Below are positions 24,501-34,752 of a DNA stretch of 64,000 nt, piece by piece. The stretch is taken from the NCBI GenBank assembly GCA_009823395.1, contig CM020501.1, positions 28,942,361 through 29,006,360 on the forward strand, read 5' to 3'. The notes under the pieces are model-generated. The model was not told the DNA's origin and ran no database searches. It was given only the letters and a program-made list of their open reading frames with translations. Source of the DNA: Thamnaconus septentrionalis. Taxonomy: Eukaryota > Chordata > Actinopteri > Tetraodontiformes > Monacanthidae. Both the position numbers and the translations under genes were made by a program. Position 1 is the stretch's first letter. Each line of letters starts with the position of its first letter.

Positions 24501-27500
24501 CAGCACATCATTAGCCTGCTGTTGCCATGGCGCCCGTGTTGTCAGAATTGGTGCATCTGCAGCAGGAGAGTGAAAGTTTTTAATGTTTGGTCCCCCTGAA
24601 ATTCAGCACTGCAGCCTTTTGAGGTCTGCTGTGCTGTTGTATGCTAAAAAAAAAAAGAAGAAAAAACAGGGTCCCACCTTGTAACCTTGTAACACGCTCA
24701 TTTCCTGTTTCTGCTTATTGATCACAGCGTCCCCATAGTCCCTTTTTTGGGGGGCCACTTGCGTACCATCGACGCTGATGGCCGGACGCCCCGTCAGCTG
24801 TCCACTGTAAGCTGTCCACGTCACGGACACTTAGCTTGATGTGCCAGAACACAAATTAGCAAGACTGTTTATTAGTGTCCAATGTCAGCAAGCAAGAGAG
24901 AAAGAGAGAGGGAGAGGGAGAAAAGAAACAGCCGCAATCCCACCAATTTTGCGGCCAGATCTCTGAATCACGCCGTGATGATTCGTCATGTTGGCGGTGG
25001 TGGGATAGACAACTGCTGTGAATGTGTCACTCAAACACCAGCGAAGAAGAAGAAGAAGAAGATCCGGACTGGACACAGCCGCTCATGCTGCACTCATCAC
25101 GATGCTCGCGGTGATTGCAGCTATTACGGTGCAGACGCTGAGGCCAATTACCCACAAGGGCTCCATGAAATGATGTACGGCGGTAATGTGGTGAAATGGA
25201 GGTGGCATCGATGAGTCATCACCTTTGATTGTTTGGGGAAAAGAACAACACTGGTTGTCACGATACCGCCTCTCACCAGTCTTGGCTCACCTAAGTGTCC
25301 CTTTGTTGAGAACCGGCTGAGGAGACATTTAGTTGTTTGTGTACAGGAGGCGGCAGTGAGGAGCAGGCTGTGATGTTGTCAAACGGAGCTGTTTGGGTTG
25401 ATTCTAGCGGCCACTGTGGAGAAAACCAACATTACCACCAATTCCCGCTGCTGTAAAGCTAGTCTGTCTGGCCTCAAACTCTTTGGGAAAGTTCCTCTCT
25501 ACCCCTTGCAGCACCTGAAACGAGCTCTTTTCTTTCTTAGAAAGCGTGTTGGGGTCAAGATCTTGTTGTCCAGTCTAATCGTCCTGTCGGATGGTGTTAC
25601 AGATTTTCCACATCCTTTATCGAAAGAAGGGTGGTTAGGAACACTGTCAACACTGTCTGGTGTCGTTAGCCTAAAGTCTACCGACTTGCCACTCAAATTA
25701 AAATGGCAAAATAAGGTGGGAAGCCACCATACTATGGACATACCCTGCTGATCCGCAGAGCCCTGAACTGATCGAACGCACTACTGCAAGCGAGCCGAGG
25801 AGTTATGTTTTTGTGGCGCACGAAGCGCCTGCCTACGGACACCGGCACACCTGCATGGAGCGTAATCAATAAAAGACTCTCCCAGGAAAGTGCACTTACG
25901 CCGCTAATTAACCCCTGTGGTTGTTAATCAAGTGCGGCGTCCCCGAACCCCTCGCCCCAAATCTCCGATGACTAGCCCGAGCATCCTTTATGGGGGCGGC
26001 ATGTTAACATTGCGTATGGATTGCTCAGACGTGGATGAGGTGTATAATTGCGCGTTCATTAGATGCTCAGTCCCTGCGCGGCAGCCTGGCCTTTACTGGA
26101 GTGCTGGGAACCGCCTGCAAGGATTGGCGAAAGGCTTTGTTGCTGGACCCGAGGCGCTTGGAGCAGAAAGGGACTGCGTTTGACAATCGTTCCCTTTCGC
26201 TTGGGTTATGTAATACCTCTGCTTTTGTTTTTTTTTTTCTTTTTTTAAATCCCTTCAGCTGCGTTATCGCCATGAATTATCTGACAGAGTGAGCGCAGCA
26301 CGGCCGAGAAGGCAGGGTCATATTTACGCAGCCCAGATCTCGACAGGCCAGTGGATTCGCTTTGACACGCGCTATTTAAAGTATCGCGGTGGTGACCCAT
26401 TACTCTCGCTCGTGCTCTCGCTTGCTGCTCCCCGTCCTCTGCGATGATAACAGTGCCGGTCCTAGACTGCCGAGTCATAAAAATAGACGAATACAGTAAC
26501 GCATGCTGTGATTGCTTTTATGGCCCACGTTCCCGCTGGTTCTCTAGTGCAAAGGGGAACTTTTGTTTCAAGACCGAAAGGCAGGAAAGTCTATAAAATT
26601 GCAAAGTGCTCTCAAGATCTTTCTGACTTTGTTGTGCAGGGTATTGCCAGCAATGGCTTTGACCTCATTCAGAATAAAAACGACAATAAAATTGGGATGA
26701 TTCCTCGTCCCCTAAACGTATTTTGGGGAACCTTGACCTTTTCAAAATATGGGGCAAGATTTTATGAGGAGATAAAGTGTAATTGTTGAAAAAAAGAAAC
26801 ACTTTCAGCACCGACAAAATGATTCTATGTACGACTTCTGGTGTGGTGATATCAAATGGAACCAGAGTCCTGTGTGGTTTTGATTGGATGCCGAAGCTTG
26901 TGACATCGAACTGGAGAGACAGAAGACATGGCAACGAAAAGCACCGGCATTAGTGAGGTCACCGAGGGCTGGCTTGCTCAGCACACCTTTTCTAAATTGG
27001 CCAAACCACCAAAAGAAGTAGAGGCTCAATTTTTGGAGAGAGTTCACTGACTGGTTAGAGACGCATGCTGTTAGAAGAAATGGACCAATGGTATGATTGC
27101 ATTATACGGGGCCTTTTAACCTTAGCTTCATAATGCTAGCATTAGTTTTGAGGCGGCCCTGCGAGGTGCCACGGTCCCCCAGGCCTGTTCCTGGGGCTGT
27201 CGCCTCTCATCTCCGCAGTTCACGCACCGCACAATTAGAATTAACATTTAAAGTCGTCTTTGCTCTCCTCCCTGTTGACTGAGGCGCACTTTAGCAGCGT
27301 TCGCATCGCCGGCCAGCTGGAGCCGCATTAAAAGGCCATGCTTGTGTAGCATCATTTCATTAAACCCCGCTTGTATCCCTTCCGTTGTGCTCGGCTGCTA
27401 ATTAAAGAGGCCTCCGCAATGTGCACGGTTCAGACAGCTCCCGAGGAGGAGCAAGCAGGGCTTCCAGTCAGCCTGAGCGGCCAATCACTGCACTGCACTG

Positions 27501-27860
27501 GCTGCCTAATGATGAAAAAAAATGAGGGGGAGGGGGGCATGAAATAAACCTGACATATTTACACACATCACGGCACAACTCTTTACAGAGCGCAGGAAGG
27601 TTTTGTCAGCTTTCGAGGCACCGGTTGAGCAATAAAGTCAGGATTTCTGTCGGGGAGGCTGTGAGCTTCATGGATGAGGAGGCAGGCGGAGAGTCCTCCT
27701 TTTTTTCCTGCGTTCCTATGCATTTGTGCGACTGCGTGCACACGTCTATTTACCTTTATCTCTCCCTGCTGGGCCGCGCCGCAAATGTACCTTTCTCCGT
27801 TTGTGTGCAAATGAGGGAGCTCTAGCCGTGAGTTCATGCATGGCTGCCTGGACTGCATGT
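18600..27860. other. Long non-coding stretch, no gene recognised
   Basis: No exon or element could be supported over these 9 kb. Small items are a telomere-like TTAGGTTAGGGTTAGG at 23256-23281, a 17-bp tandem duplication around CTTGCATTACTCA at 24412-24445, A/T runs (18930, 20260-20280, 24645-24660, 26228-26248), G-rich runs at 21680-21710, and a CTCF-like CCCCATCTGTTGG near 20388-20402. Around 25890-25936 two nested short inverted repeats (GCACTT/AAGTGC and ATTAAC/GTTAAT) frame a TAATTA homeodomain-type site. Confidence 0.5.
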
Positions 27861-27869
27861 GCGCTTCCA

Positions 27870-27900
<31 letters not shown>
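27870..27900. repeat. (TG)n microsatellite
   Basis: About 13 TG units are followed by GCGCG. It lies about 200 bases from an oppositely oriented (CA)n array at 28101-28146. Confidence 0.96.
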
Positions 27901-27902
<2 letters not shown>

Positions 27903-28018
27903 GGTTTTTTTTTGGGTGACGCCTGTTGCTGGCCATCCAAGCAGACAGGTGTCAGGTCGTATCAGTGAAGCGCTCCAGTGACCAGGTGGAAACCTGGAGG
28001 AGAGAAGAGGTGACTCAC

Positions 28019-28088
28019 CGGGGGCCTCTCCACGGCCCGGGCGAGCTGCTCGGCTAAGACCGCCATCAAGCGCAGTGCGGCGGCGCAG
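28019..28088 (-). CDS. Possible 70-bp exon on the minus strand (unidentified)
   Basis: On the minus strand the acceptor CGTCTCTTGCAG is preceded by a TG/pyrimidine stretch made by the neighbouring microsatellite. It precedes a 70-bp GC-rich interval ending CCG before a strong donor GTGAGT. With one leading base the interval reads AALRLMAVLAEQLARAVERP, which looks like an amphipathic helix. A second frame is also open. I do not recognise the protein. The polypyrimidine tract may only be repeat sequence and the leucine/alanine content may only reflect GC richness, so this is a weak candidate. Confidence 0.17.
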
Positions 28089-28100
28089 CTGCAAGAGACG

Positions 28101-28146
28101 CACACACGCGAGCACACACACACACAGGCACACACACACACACACA
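28101..28146. repeat. (CA)n microsatellite, interrupted
   Basis: A CA array runs from 28101 to 28146 with CGCGAG and GG interruptions. It is complementary in orientation to the (TG)n at 27870-27900. Confidence 0.95.
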
Positions 28147-28607
28147 GTCGCCGCAACAAAGAGTCAGAGGAAACCGGGACTCGACCCTGCCTGACACGCA
28201 CAGGGGGTGACAGGCTAACACAGTACGAACTGGGCACTCGAGCCCTGTACCAATCATTCGATACTCGCGATTCCCTGTGCTACCACTAGGACTGTTTCCA
28301 TGAGTGCATCAAGTTGGTGACTGCATTCACCCAGCGTTTTCGACTCGGCTCCACCTCTTCCCGCTCTGCTACGAGGCTGAACAAATGAACCACTCTGCTG
28401 CCCACAGTGGGGATGGATCTGAATGGATCATTTTCTGGTTCTAATCAGTGAGCCTTTCACTGGCGTAAATCAGTTGGGGTTGTGGCGACTCAAGCGTCTC
28501 GAGAAAACCCAACAACTCGGTTTAGGGAGCGATTAACTTAGGAAAGAATAATGAAGCCGCATTCCCATCAATGCGCCCAGAAAATAATTAGCACCTTGAT
28601 GGAAGCG

Positions 28608-28610
<3 letters not shown>

Positions 28611-28638
<28 letters not shown>
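28611..28638. repeat. (TG)n microsatellite
   Basis: A pure array of about 14 TG units follows GGAAGCGTGTT. Confidence 0.96.
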
Positions 28639-28783
28639 CCTGTTTTTTGGTTTTTCATTGCCACCTGATGAGAAAATTGATCAACTTCTCTTGTCCGGCC
28701 TTGATTTTCCTCGCAATTAATTCATTTCGATGTGGGTTTGGCCATGTAAGGAGTGTTGCTGAGGTAGTGTTTGTCGCAGTCGC

Positions 28784-28800
28784 GGCTCCCCCTAGTGACC
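28784..28800 (-). promoter_or_regulatory. CTCF-like motif
   Basis: GGCTCCCCCTAGTGACC reads GTCACTAGGGGGAGC on the minus strand, close to the CTCF core. It points toward the plus-oriented motif at 18194, a convergent arrangement of the kind often seen at chromatin loop anchors. Confidence 0.4.
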
Positions 28801-28877
28801 AGAGAGAGTGGAGCGGAAATAAGAGGAGGAGGCCATTGGGGCTATCCTTCAACATGTCTCCACTCCGTCAAACACAT

Positions 28878-28916
28878 TCCTCCTCCTCCTCCTCCTCCTC
28901 CTTCTCTTCCTCCTAC
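28878..28916. repeat. (TCC)n trinucleotide repeat
   Basis: About nine TCC units are followed by interrupted TTC/TCC units. Confidence 0.95.
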
Positions 28917-29180
28917 GCAGCGTGATCCACTCGCTGCTTTCTTGTCGCTTCCGTCGCCTCATCTAAAACTGTGACTCCCTGGCGTCCAGATCTTGGCCCT
29001 CCCCGCTCCTTCCCCTCGCCTCTGGGTGCCAGGGGCCACGAGGAGCGTCCGATCACGGCGCCGCTGACCACGATCGAGGGTGACGTGTGGCGGGATGAGA
29101 CTCGTGTAGCGGAAAACCCTGGGCTGGCCCGGGCCACGGTCCCGTGTCTTCCCAACAATGCCTGCCTCTCTCGCGCTCTC

Positions 29181-29211
29181 AGTGTGAGTGTGTGTGTGTG
29201 TGTGTGTGTGC
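29181..29211. repeat. (TG)n microsatellite
   Basis: TG units run through 29181-29211 with one GAG interruption near the start. It is the fourth CA/TG array within 1.35 kb. Confidence 0.95.
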
Positions 29212-29590
29212 GCCCAGCCATCCTAATGGGGAGGAAATGTTACCAAACCACTGGGCTGTGAAGGGCTGGACTCACCTTGAGCACCGAGAGACAGAGGAGG
29301 AGGAAGACAGTGCGGATGCACACTCAGTGTGAAGTTTGGATTTTACTTTTCCTTCAAAAAGAGGAAATCTTGACAAAATCCCACCTAAATAATCTACTTC
29401 CTGGAACTGAAGCCAAACAGATTCGTTCTTTTTTTTTTTTTTAACATGCACCCTAAATTGTTATATAAGTCTTTGTTGTCGACCTAGTGCGCATGTTTTC
29501 TACGCCTTGAGTGTGCAACCCTAAAACTACCCATCGATCAGGCATTTATTTAATAACATACTAATCCAAAATTCTAATTCCCACGGCAGA

Positions 29591-29624
29591 GGTAATGAAG
29601 CTAATGATACCTAGCTTCATTACC
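29591..29624. repeat. Perfect 13-bp inverted repeat (hairpin)
   Basis: GGTAATGAAGCTA (29591-29603) and its exact complement TAGCTTCATTACC (29612-29624) are separated by an 8-base loop, ATGATACC. No T run follows and there is no sign of a gene here, so it is called only as structure. Confidence 0.9.
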
Positions 29625-30636
29625 GCTAGCTATATGATAGTGTCTTACTTATATGGTGAAAGAAATAGAGAAGAAAAATACCATCCAAACGCATTTTAAA
29701 AGAAGTAAATGAACCTACAGTCTTTGAATTCTTCCTCGAAAGCACCAAAGCAAAAAGCCCACTGAGGCTTAGGCTTGGCTGCGGTTGGATTTCATTCGCA
29801 ATGCCCTCACGGGCTAACACGCACGAGCGCGCATCCCAAAACTCTCGCCTGGGGGTCCTCACCGATCGACTTCACGCCTCCTGCTAATTACCTTTACATT
29901 TTTACACTCCTGCTTACTCAGGCGTCATCTCGGGCTACAGCAGGTAATTGATTTTGAGGCGTGCCGGGGCATGCGGGCCTGAGCTAATAGTTGGTCTGCG
30001 GGCCGCTCCGCCGCTCCATTGCCTGAGCGATATTGATATCGGTGGAGCGCACGTGCGACCGGGGAAGCGTCGCGGCGGACACAAAATCTGTTCACATTAG
30101 CCCTGCGTGTCCTCTCATGTCAAACTGGGGTAAAATATATATATATATGTATGTATGAAGTAGCTTTTTCTCTGTGTGACTAGAAGCAGAATTGAAGAGT
30201 CACCTGGTGAAGTGGCTTCAAATAAATGTTGCTCAGTCAAGAGCAGTTTTTTTTTAATACATTGGCTAAAACTTACAGGACTTGGCAAGATGATCAGTTT
30301 GCAGGAAAGTAAATTGCTGCAAAACCAGGCTAATTAGCACACTGGGGAGTGCTATGTGCCCCTAAACTGAAAGGAACCACTGACAGGGAAGTTCATTTAG
30401 CTTTCTGTCGTAGGCGATGGTCTCTTGCAAAGTCAAAAAAGAGGCACAAAAGTAAGAAATAATCAGTAAAAACATCAGTAGTACTTCAACATAGAAATAG
30501 TCATAGTAGACACGTGCCATTACCCATTGCATCAAGATGTATATTAATCTTATTGTTCATGTTGCAACCTCCACCACCCAAAAAAAATCACATCATTCAT
30601 GTTGCCGCCACCCACAAAAATTTCTAATCACATATC

Positions 30637-30670
30637 GATACCCCACTAGCAATGTAGCTAGTGGGGTATC
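30637..30670. repeat. Perfect 14-bp inverted repeat (hairpin)
   Basis: GATACCCCACTAGC (30637-30650) and its exact complement GCTAGTGGGGTATC (30657-30670) are separated by the 6-base loop AATGTA. The stem has eight G-C pairs. It is too short for a typical microRNA precursor. Confidence 0.92.
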
Positions 30671-31633
30671 TAACAGCCGTTAGTAAACATTAACTTGTTT
30701 GTCCAGCCTCTTATGACATTATATGGAAAAAAACAAACCAAAACAAAAATAGCCAGAGCAAGCTACCTAGCAATGACTGAATAATCTCCGCTAAGAAAAG
30801 AAAAAATAAAAACAACGAAAAACAGAAATAAAGGCTACGTTTGAGGCAACTTCTTTTCGAAGGGGTGTCCCATTTCGTAGGGGTGGATTTCAACTGCTCG
30901 GTCCCTACGGGGGAGGAAAGAATAAGACTTCATTTAGCAGCATATGCTACCCGCAGCTGCAAGCATCCAATTATAGAGTCTGCCGCGTTTCTTTGATTTT
31001 TTTTTCTCTTACCCCTGCTCGAACATCTTATTTTCTTTGCCTCTATAAAAACGCTATTAATCTGTCACAAAAGGAAGCAGACAAGCCTTAATGACAATGT
31101 ATTGTGAAGCGCAGTGTCACATTCTTCCTTTGTTCTGTCATTAAGGCAGAGTTGTTGTGGCTTTGTTTTGTTTTGTTTTTTTTTCATTTTTTCAAAAAAA
31201 TTTTTAACGACGGAGAAATTTGACAAGTTTCACTTTCGGCTTTAATAACACGTTCTATCGCGGCTCTGTCAACTACGGCGGCCTGGGAGAATAACACTTC
31301 ATATTTATATAGAAAAATATTTTTTTTATTATTGATCACATGCCGGCAAATGGGTTTCTGTTGCCGCTTGTCCGAGAGCTGACAAAGCATCCAATTGTCT
31401 GGCGGGAAGGTCGTTGACCTACCGAGCTACAAATTCTGTAATTACCTGGAACCCATCGCTAACGTCGCATTGTTGGAACCAGGGCGCAAGACTTGTCAAA
31501 TGAAAAACAAAAAAAACAAAAACATAATTGCTTCAAGCTCAGCCTCATAACTCACTCTGACGGGGAGATGAGAGAGCGTAGCAGATTTAAAATGTAAAGT
31601 TTTTTTCTTATTATTGCAGATGATTCAATCTTG

Positions 31634-31764
31634 GGCCCTGCGATGAACTGGCGACTTGCCCAGGGTGTCACCCTGCCTTCGCCCTAAGACAGCTGGGATA
31701 GGCTCCAGCAGACCCCCGTGACCCTGAATTTGGAATAAGCGGGCATAGAAGATGAATGAATGAA
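31634..31764 (+). mobile_element. 5'-truncated SINE (3' domain only)
   Basis: Only the 3' domain of the SINE family is present. It starts at GCCCTGCGATGAACTGGCGAC-like sequence and ends in GAATGAATGAA repeats. A perfect 13-bp duplication TGATTCAATCTTG flanks it (31621-31633 and 31765-31777), so this is a complete insertion event that was truncated when it was copied. It lacks the polymerase III promoter. Because the 3' domain of such SINEs is borrowed from a LINE, this could equally be a severely truncated copy of that LINE. Confidence 0.93.
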
Positions 31765-31777
31765 TGATTCAATCTTG

Positions 31778-33193
31778 TTGCATCAAATTCAGCTTGATTA
31801 ATGATCTGCAAATAATTTTGGTTACAATAATCCTACATTTCCCAGCTAGCAATGCTGACCATCGATGACCTGAATGTGACCTGAATTTTTGTTTTAAAAA
31901 GGAAATCAACCTGCAGGTGTTTCAATTCTTTCCTTGTTGCAACCCCCCAAAAAAAATACAATGAAAAAAATAATAATTTAACAAAAGTTGATTGAGTTTC
32001 GACTGCATTTGCAATTCGCACACGGACCAGTTGTTGGCACTGAGGTGAAGGATTTGTCAAATAAGACAGAAAAAAAAATAATTACCTCAGTTGATTAATT
32101 ACCCATATTACCTATTCGGAAAAAGTGTCTGGAAATGACTTCTGGGACGATGGTTCGGCGCTCAAGACAATCCAAAAGGTTGAACACGGGGTGGGGAGTG
32201 GGATGGGAGGAGGGTTTGTCGCGCTCCACACGGTTCCTCGCTAAATTGTCAGGTTGGCGGAAAACAGGGGGCCCTTTTTCTTTTTTTCTTTTGGTTTGTC
32301 CTCAACCCTGATAACACAGCTGCCATTATTTACCTGTCAAAGGCTACAACACTTGCGTTTGAGATAAACCAGTCCGACCTCCGCTCGCTCGCTACCCCGC
32401 CTCCCCCCTCCCCACTCCGGGGCTTGCAAATTTATCCCCGCGCAAGTCGAGCGCCGTCGCCGTCACTTATTTTTTTTTTTTTTTTTTTTTTTTTGCTCAT
32501 CTTCAAAAAAGGCGGCTGAGTTCCCCGACACTCCCGAGGAGTTAACAACGTGCGGCGGAGCTTCAAAGTCCTGTCTCTCACCGGTCGGAGGGTGTGAGCC
32601 CGCGACACCGCCTCTGTTTGGCACAGACGAGGTGATGCATAATGCAGGAGTGGCGGCGGCGGCAGGCTGGGCCGCAAGGAAGCCGGTTACGTGGCGGCCG
32701 CAGTTTGAAAGATATCAACGGCGGCTTAAAGCCTTTGTGGCGGCGGCGGCGGCGGCGGTGGCGTAGAGAAGCTAGAGTGGCAGCTCAGCTATCGCTCCTC
32801 TATTTACTCGGCCTCAAAGGCAAGGGGTGCGGGAAAGTTGTACAACAACAGAATAGAATCTCTGAAGTAATACCGGCATCTTTAAGCCTGCTGAAATATC
32901 ATTTTCTGTGTGGGGTGGGGGGTGGTGGAAGGAGGATGAAAAAGAAATGGCCAGTGTAGTAGGTTGGGAAAAAAACACTACTATTAAGTTTTTTTTTTAT
33001 AAACAGACACCACCCCTATTTATTTATTTTTTTTGTATTAATTGAATTATTTTAACATTTACTTTGACAGGACATTTCACACAGACATACATTCACACGC
33101 ACGTTACAAAAGATACCCATTTACGTCACTAGATGGTGCTGTGAAAAGGCAGAGGATCCAGTGAAGAAATGGCTGACACAGCACATGCGCAGC
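31778..33193. other. Non-coding stretch
   Basis: No gene is recognised. It contains a 25-base T run (32470-32494), a (CGG)n-like patch at 32737-32762, and a CTCF-like TCACTAGATGGTGCTG at 33126-33141. Confidence 0.55.
32470..32494. repeat. Poly(T) run of 25 bases
   Basis: An uninterrupted T homopolymer. No SINE or LINE body adjoins it, so it is not obviously a retroposon tail. Confidence 0.97.
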
Positions 33194-33254
33194 TCACATT
33201 AAAATGAGCACGAGCATGAGCTAATGTGTCGTGTGTCACTGCGATCCACAGGTA
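33194..33254 (+). repeat. 61-bp direct repeat, left copy
   Basis: It is identical to 34753-34813 except for one position (C at 33230, G at 34789). It includes three tandem GAGCAN units and ends in CCACAGGTA. The two copies bracket the insertion at 33255-34752 and are read here as its target-site duplication. Neither copy has LTR-type TG...CA ends and no further duplication flanks them. Confidence 0.92.
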
Positions 33255-33484
33255 TCGTTAAATAATACATTTTTCTTTTTGTAAGCTGATAATAGCTGAC
33301 TTGAATGTTTTATAAACTGTTTAGTAACAACGTACATGCGTTAAAAAAACAGTATTGGTGTGTTTGTTAATTAATGTCCCGGCAAGTGTCGGCGAGCTGA
33401 GTTTTGTTGTTAAATTTCATTATATTGTATACTGTAAAGTTTGGCCACAAGAGGCAATTAGATATGTGTTGGATGTTAAAGATG

Positions 33485-33529
33485 TCTCCCAGCTGAGAAA
33501 CGCCAGCACGGTGTTTCTCAGTTGGGAGA
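33485..33529. repeat. 17-bp near-perfect inverted repeat (hairpin)
   Basis: TCTCCCAGCTGAGAAAC (33485-33501) pairs with GTTTCTCAGTTGGGAGA (33513-33529) at 16 of 17 positions, the remaining pair being G-T. The loop is 11 bases. It lies inside the retrotransposon insertion upstream of its coding remnant. Confidence 0.9.
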
Positions 33530-33818
33530 AACGCCGTGTTCGGCCGGGATTTGCGTTAATGGCCGCTGCCGCCATGTTGGGTGAAAGAGCTTGAGTGTGT
33601 GTGTACGGGAGAGAGAAGCTTGAGAGTATTGTGTGATGTAGTTGTAGTGTAGGTGTGAGTGGAATTGTATATGTATTTTTTTTTTGTTTCTGAGTTTTGC
33701 TTTTATTCACTATGCTTTTGATTTCGACCAATTTCTTTTCATGTAAAATCTGTTTATTTTGAGGATTATGAGTGACAGTTTTATTTGTTTTGATTGTTAT
33801 TTTCTTTGAAGCAATGTT

Positions 33819-34424
33819 TTGGTTTTCCTCGAGAAAGAGAATGCTATTTTGGATTATGTACATTGCACACTAGAGGAAAAGCGAGTGAGCACCAACTCCC
33901 TTCCACCGCAAACATCTAACCCTTTGAAGGCAATCAAGTTGGTCCGGGAAGGGGCTACAGCTGTTGGGTGCAGCTCCATATCGCAGAGAGATCAATTGCG
34001 CGTGGCACGGGATTGGCAACTGCGGGCAGATATTGGCAGGCAGCTGGTCTTTCCTCCGGAGATTGCCACCACCACCCTCAGACCTGACCTGGTGCTCTGG
34101 TCCCCGTCAGTAAAGAAGGCCTACATCGTTGAGCTCAACGTACCCTGGGAGGACTCCGTTGATGAGGCATATGAGCGGAAACACCTGCGCTATGCTGAAA
34201 TCGCTGCTGAGGCAACTGGAACACAAAGTTCGAAGTACGAAGTACGTCTAGTGGAGGTCGGATGCAGAGGGTTTGTGGCAACGTCCACCACCAAACTGCA
34301 GAGGGACATGGGAGTCAGAGGCCAGTGCCTTCGCGCAGCCATCAAAACTGCATCAGAAGCGGCAGAGAAGAGCAGTCGGTGGCTCTGGCTGAAGAGGAAC
34401 AGCCCCAGTTGGGCCCCCAGCTGA
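33819..34424 (+). pseudogene. C-terminal remnant of a non-LTR retrotransposon protein, endonuclease-like
   Basis: The 201-codon open frame ends at a TGA (34422-34424). From about residue 10 it looks like the C-terminal region of reverse-transcriptase-bearing proteins that are abundant in fish genomes. Landmarks are TTTLRPDLVLWS (residues 84-95), YIVELNVPWED (102-112), an ERK..RY motif (119-125), VEVGCRGFVATSTT (145-158) and RWLWLKR near the end. The spacing RPD-x14-E followed by K..RY resembles the restriction-like endonuclease domain of R2-type LINEs, which nicks the target DNA. That functional reading is inference. No reverse transcriptase, zinc finger or RNA-binding part lies upstream, so it is a non-functional fragment. 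The frame is intact, which suggests a fairly young insertion. The start at 33819 is only the first in-frame ATG and probably not biological. Confidence 0.75.
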
Positions 34425-34752
34425 CAAGCAACGACTAATTGGGCATGGGGTGCAAGGACAGGTTTGATCATCCTGTAGCTGGCTGCCTCTGGGGAGGGTG
34501 TATAGTGTTTAAAGGCCAGAGGAACACTAGTGACGATGCGTCCTAAATTCAGCTTACCTATCTGAAGCAAGTCCCTGAAGTCAACCTACCATGGCAACCC
34601 CAGCAACCAATGCACAAGCTTTACCAAGTTGCCAAGTGGATCAGGGAAGTGGCCCCAGCACTCACATTATACCAACAAAAATCTACCAGTTTTCTGTATA
34701 TGTGCGCACAACGACATTTACACCTCATCCTGTGTTGTTTGAATCTATTTTG

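Larger units (their letters stand above)
29340..31610. other. Non-coding, AT-rich stretch with two hairpins
   Basis: No gene is recognised. The stretch is AT-rich with many A/T runs. Its notable contents are the perfect inverted repeats at 29591-29624 and 30637-30670, listed separately. Confidence 0.55.
33255..34752 (+). mobile_element. Truncated or chimeric non-LTR retrotransposon insertion
   Basis: This 1,498-bp segment lies between two 61-bp direct repeats. Its 3' part holds the end of a retrotransposon open reading frame (33819-34424) and about 330 bases of 3' untranslated sequence ending without a poly(A) tail. Its 5' part (33255 to about 33830) is not reverse transcriptase. It contains a 17-bp hairpin (33485-33529), a YY1-like GCCGCCATGTT (33569-33579) and GT-rich sequence, which could be an element promoter or unrelated captured RNA. 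It is therefore either an internally deleted element or a chimera formed during reverse transcription. It cannot move by itself. Confidence 0.7.

Noticed and set aside
28150..28290. tRNA-like A/B box pair on the minus strand
   Set aside because: The boxes are too far apart and there is no acceptor stem pairing or T-run terminator.
33420..33863. 147-codon minus-strand open frame
   Set aside because: Antisense to the retrotransposon insertion, with AT-rich low-complexity composition.
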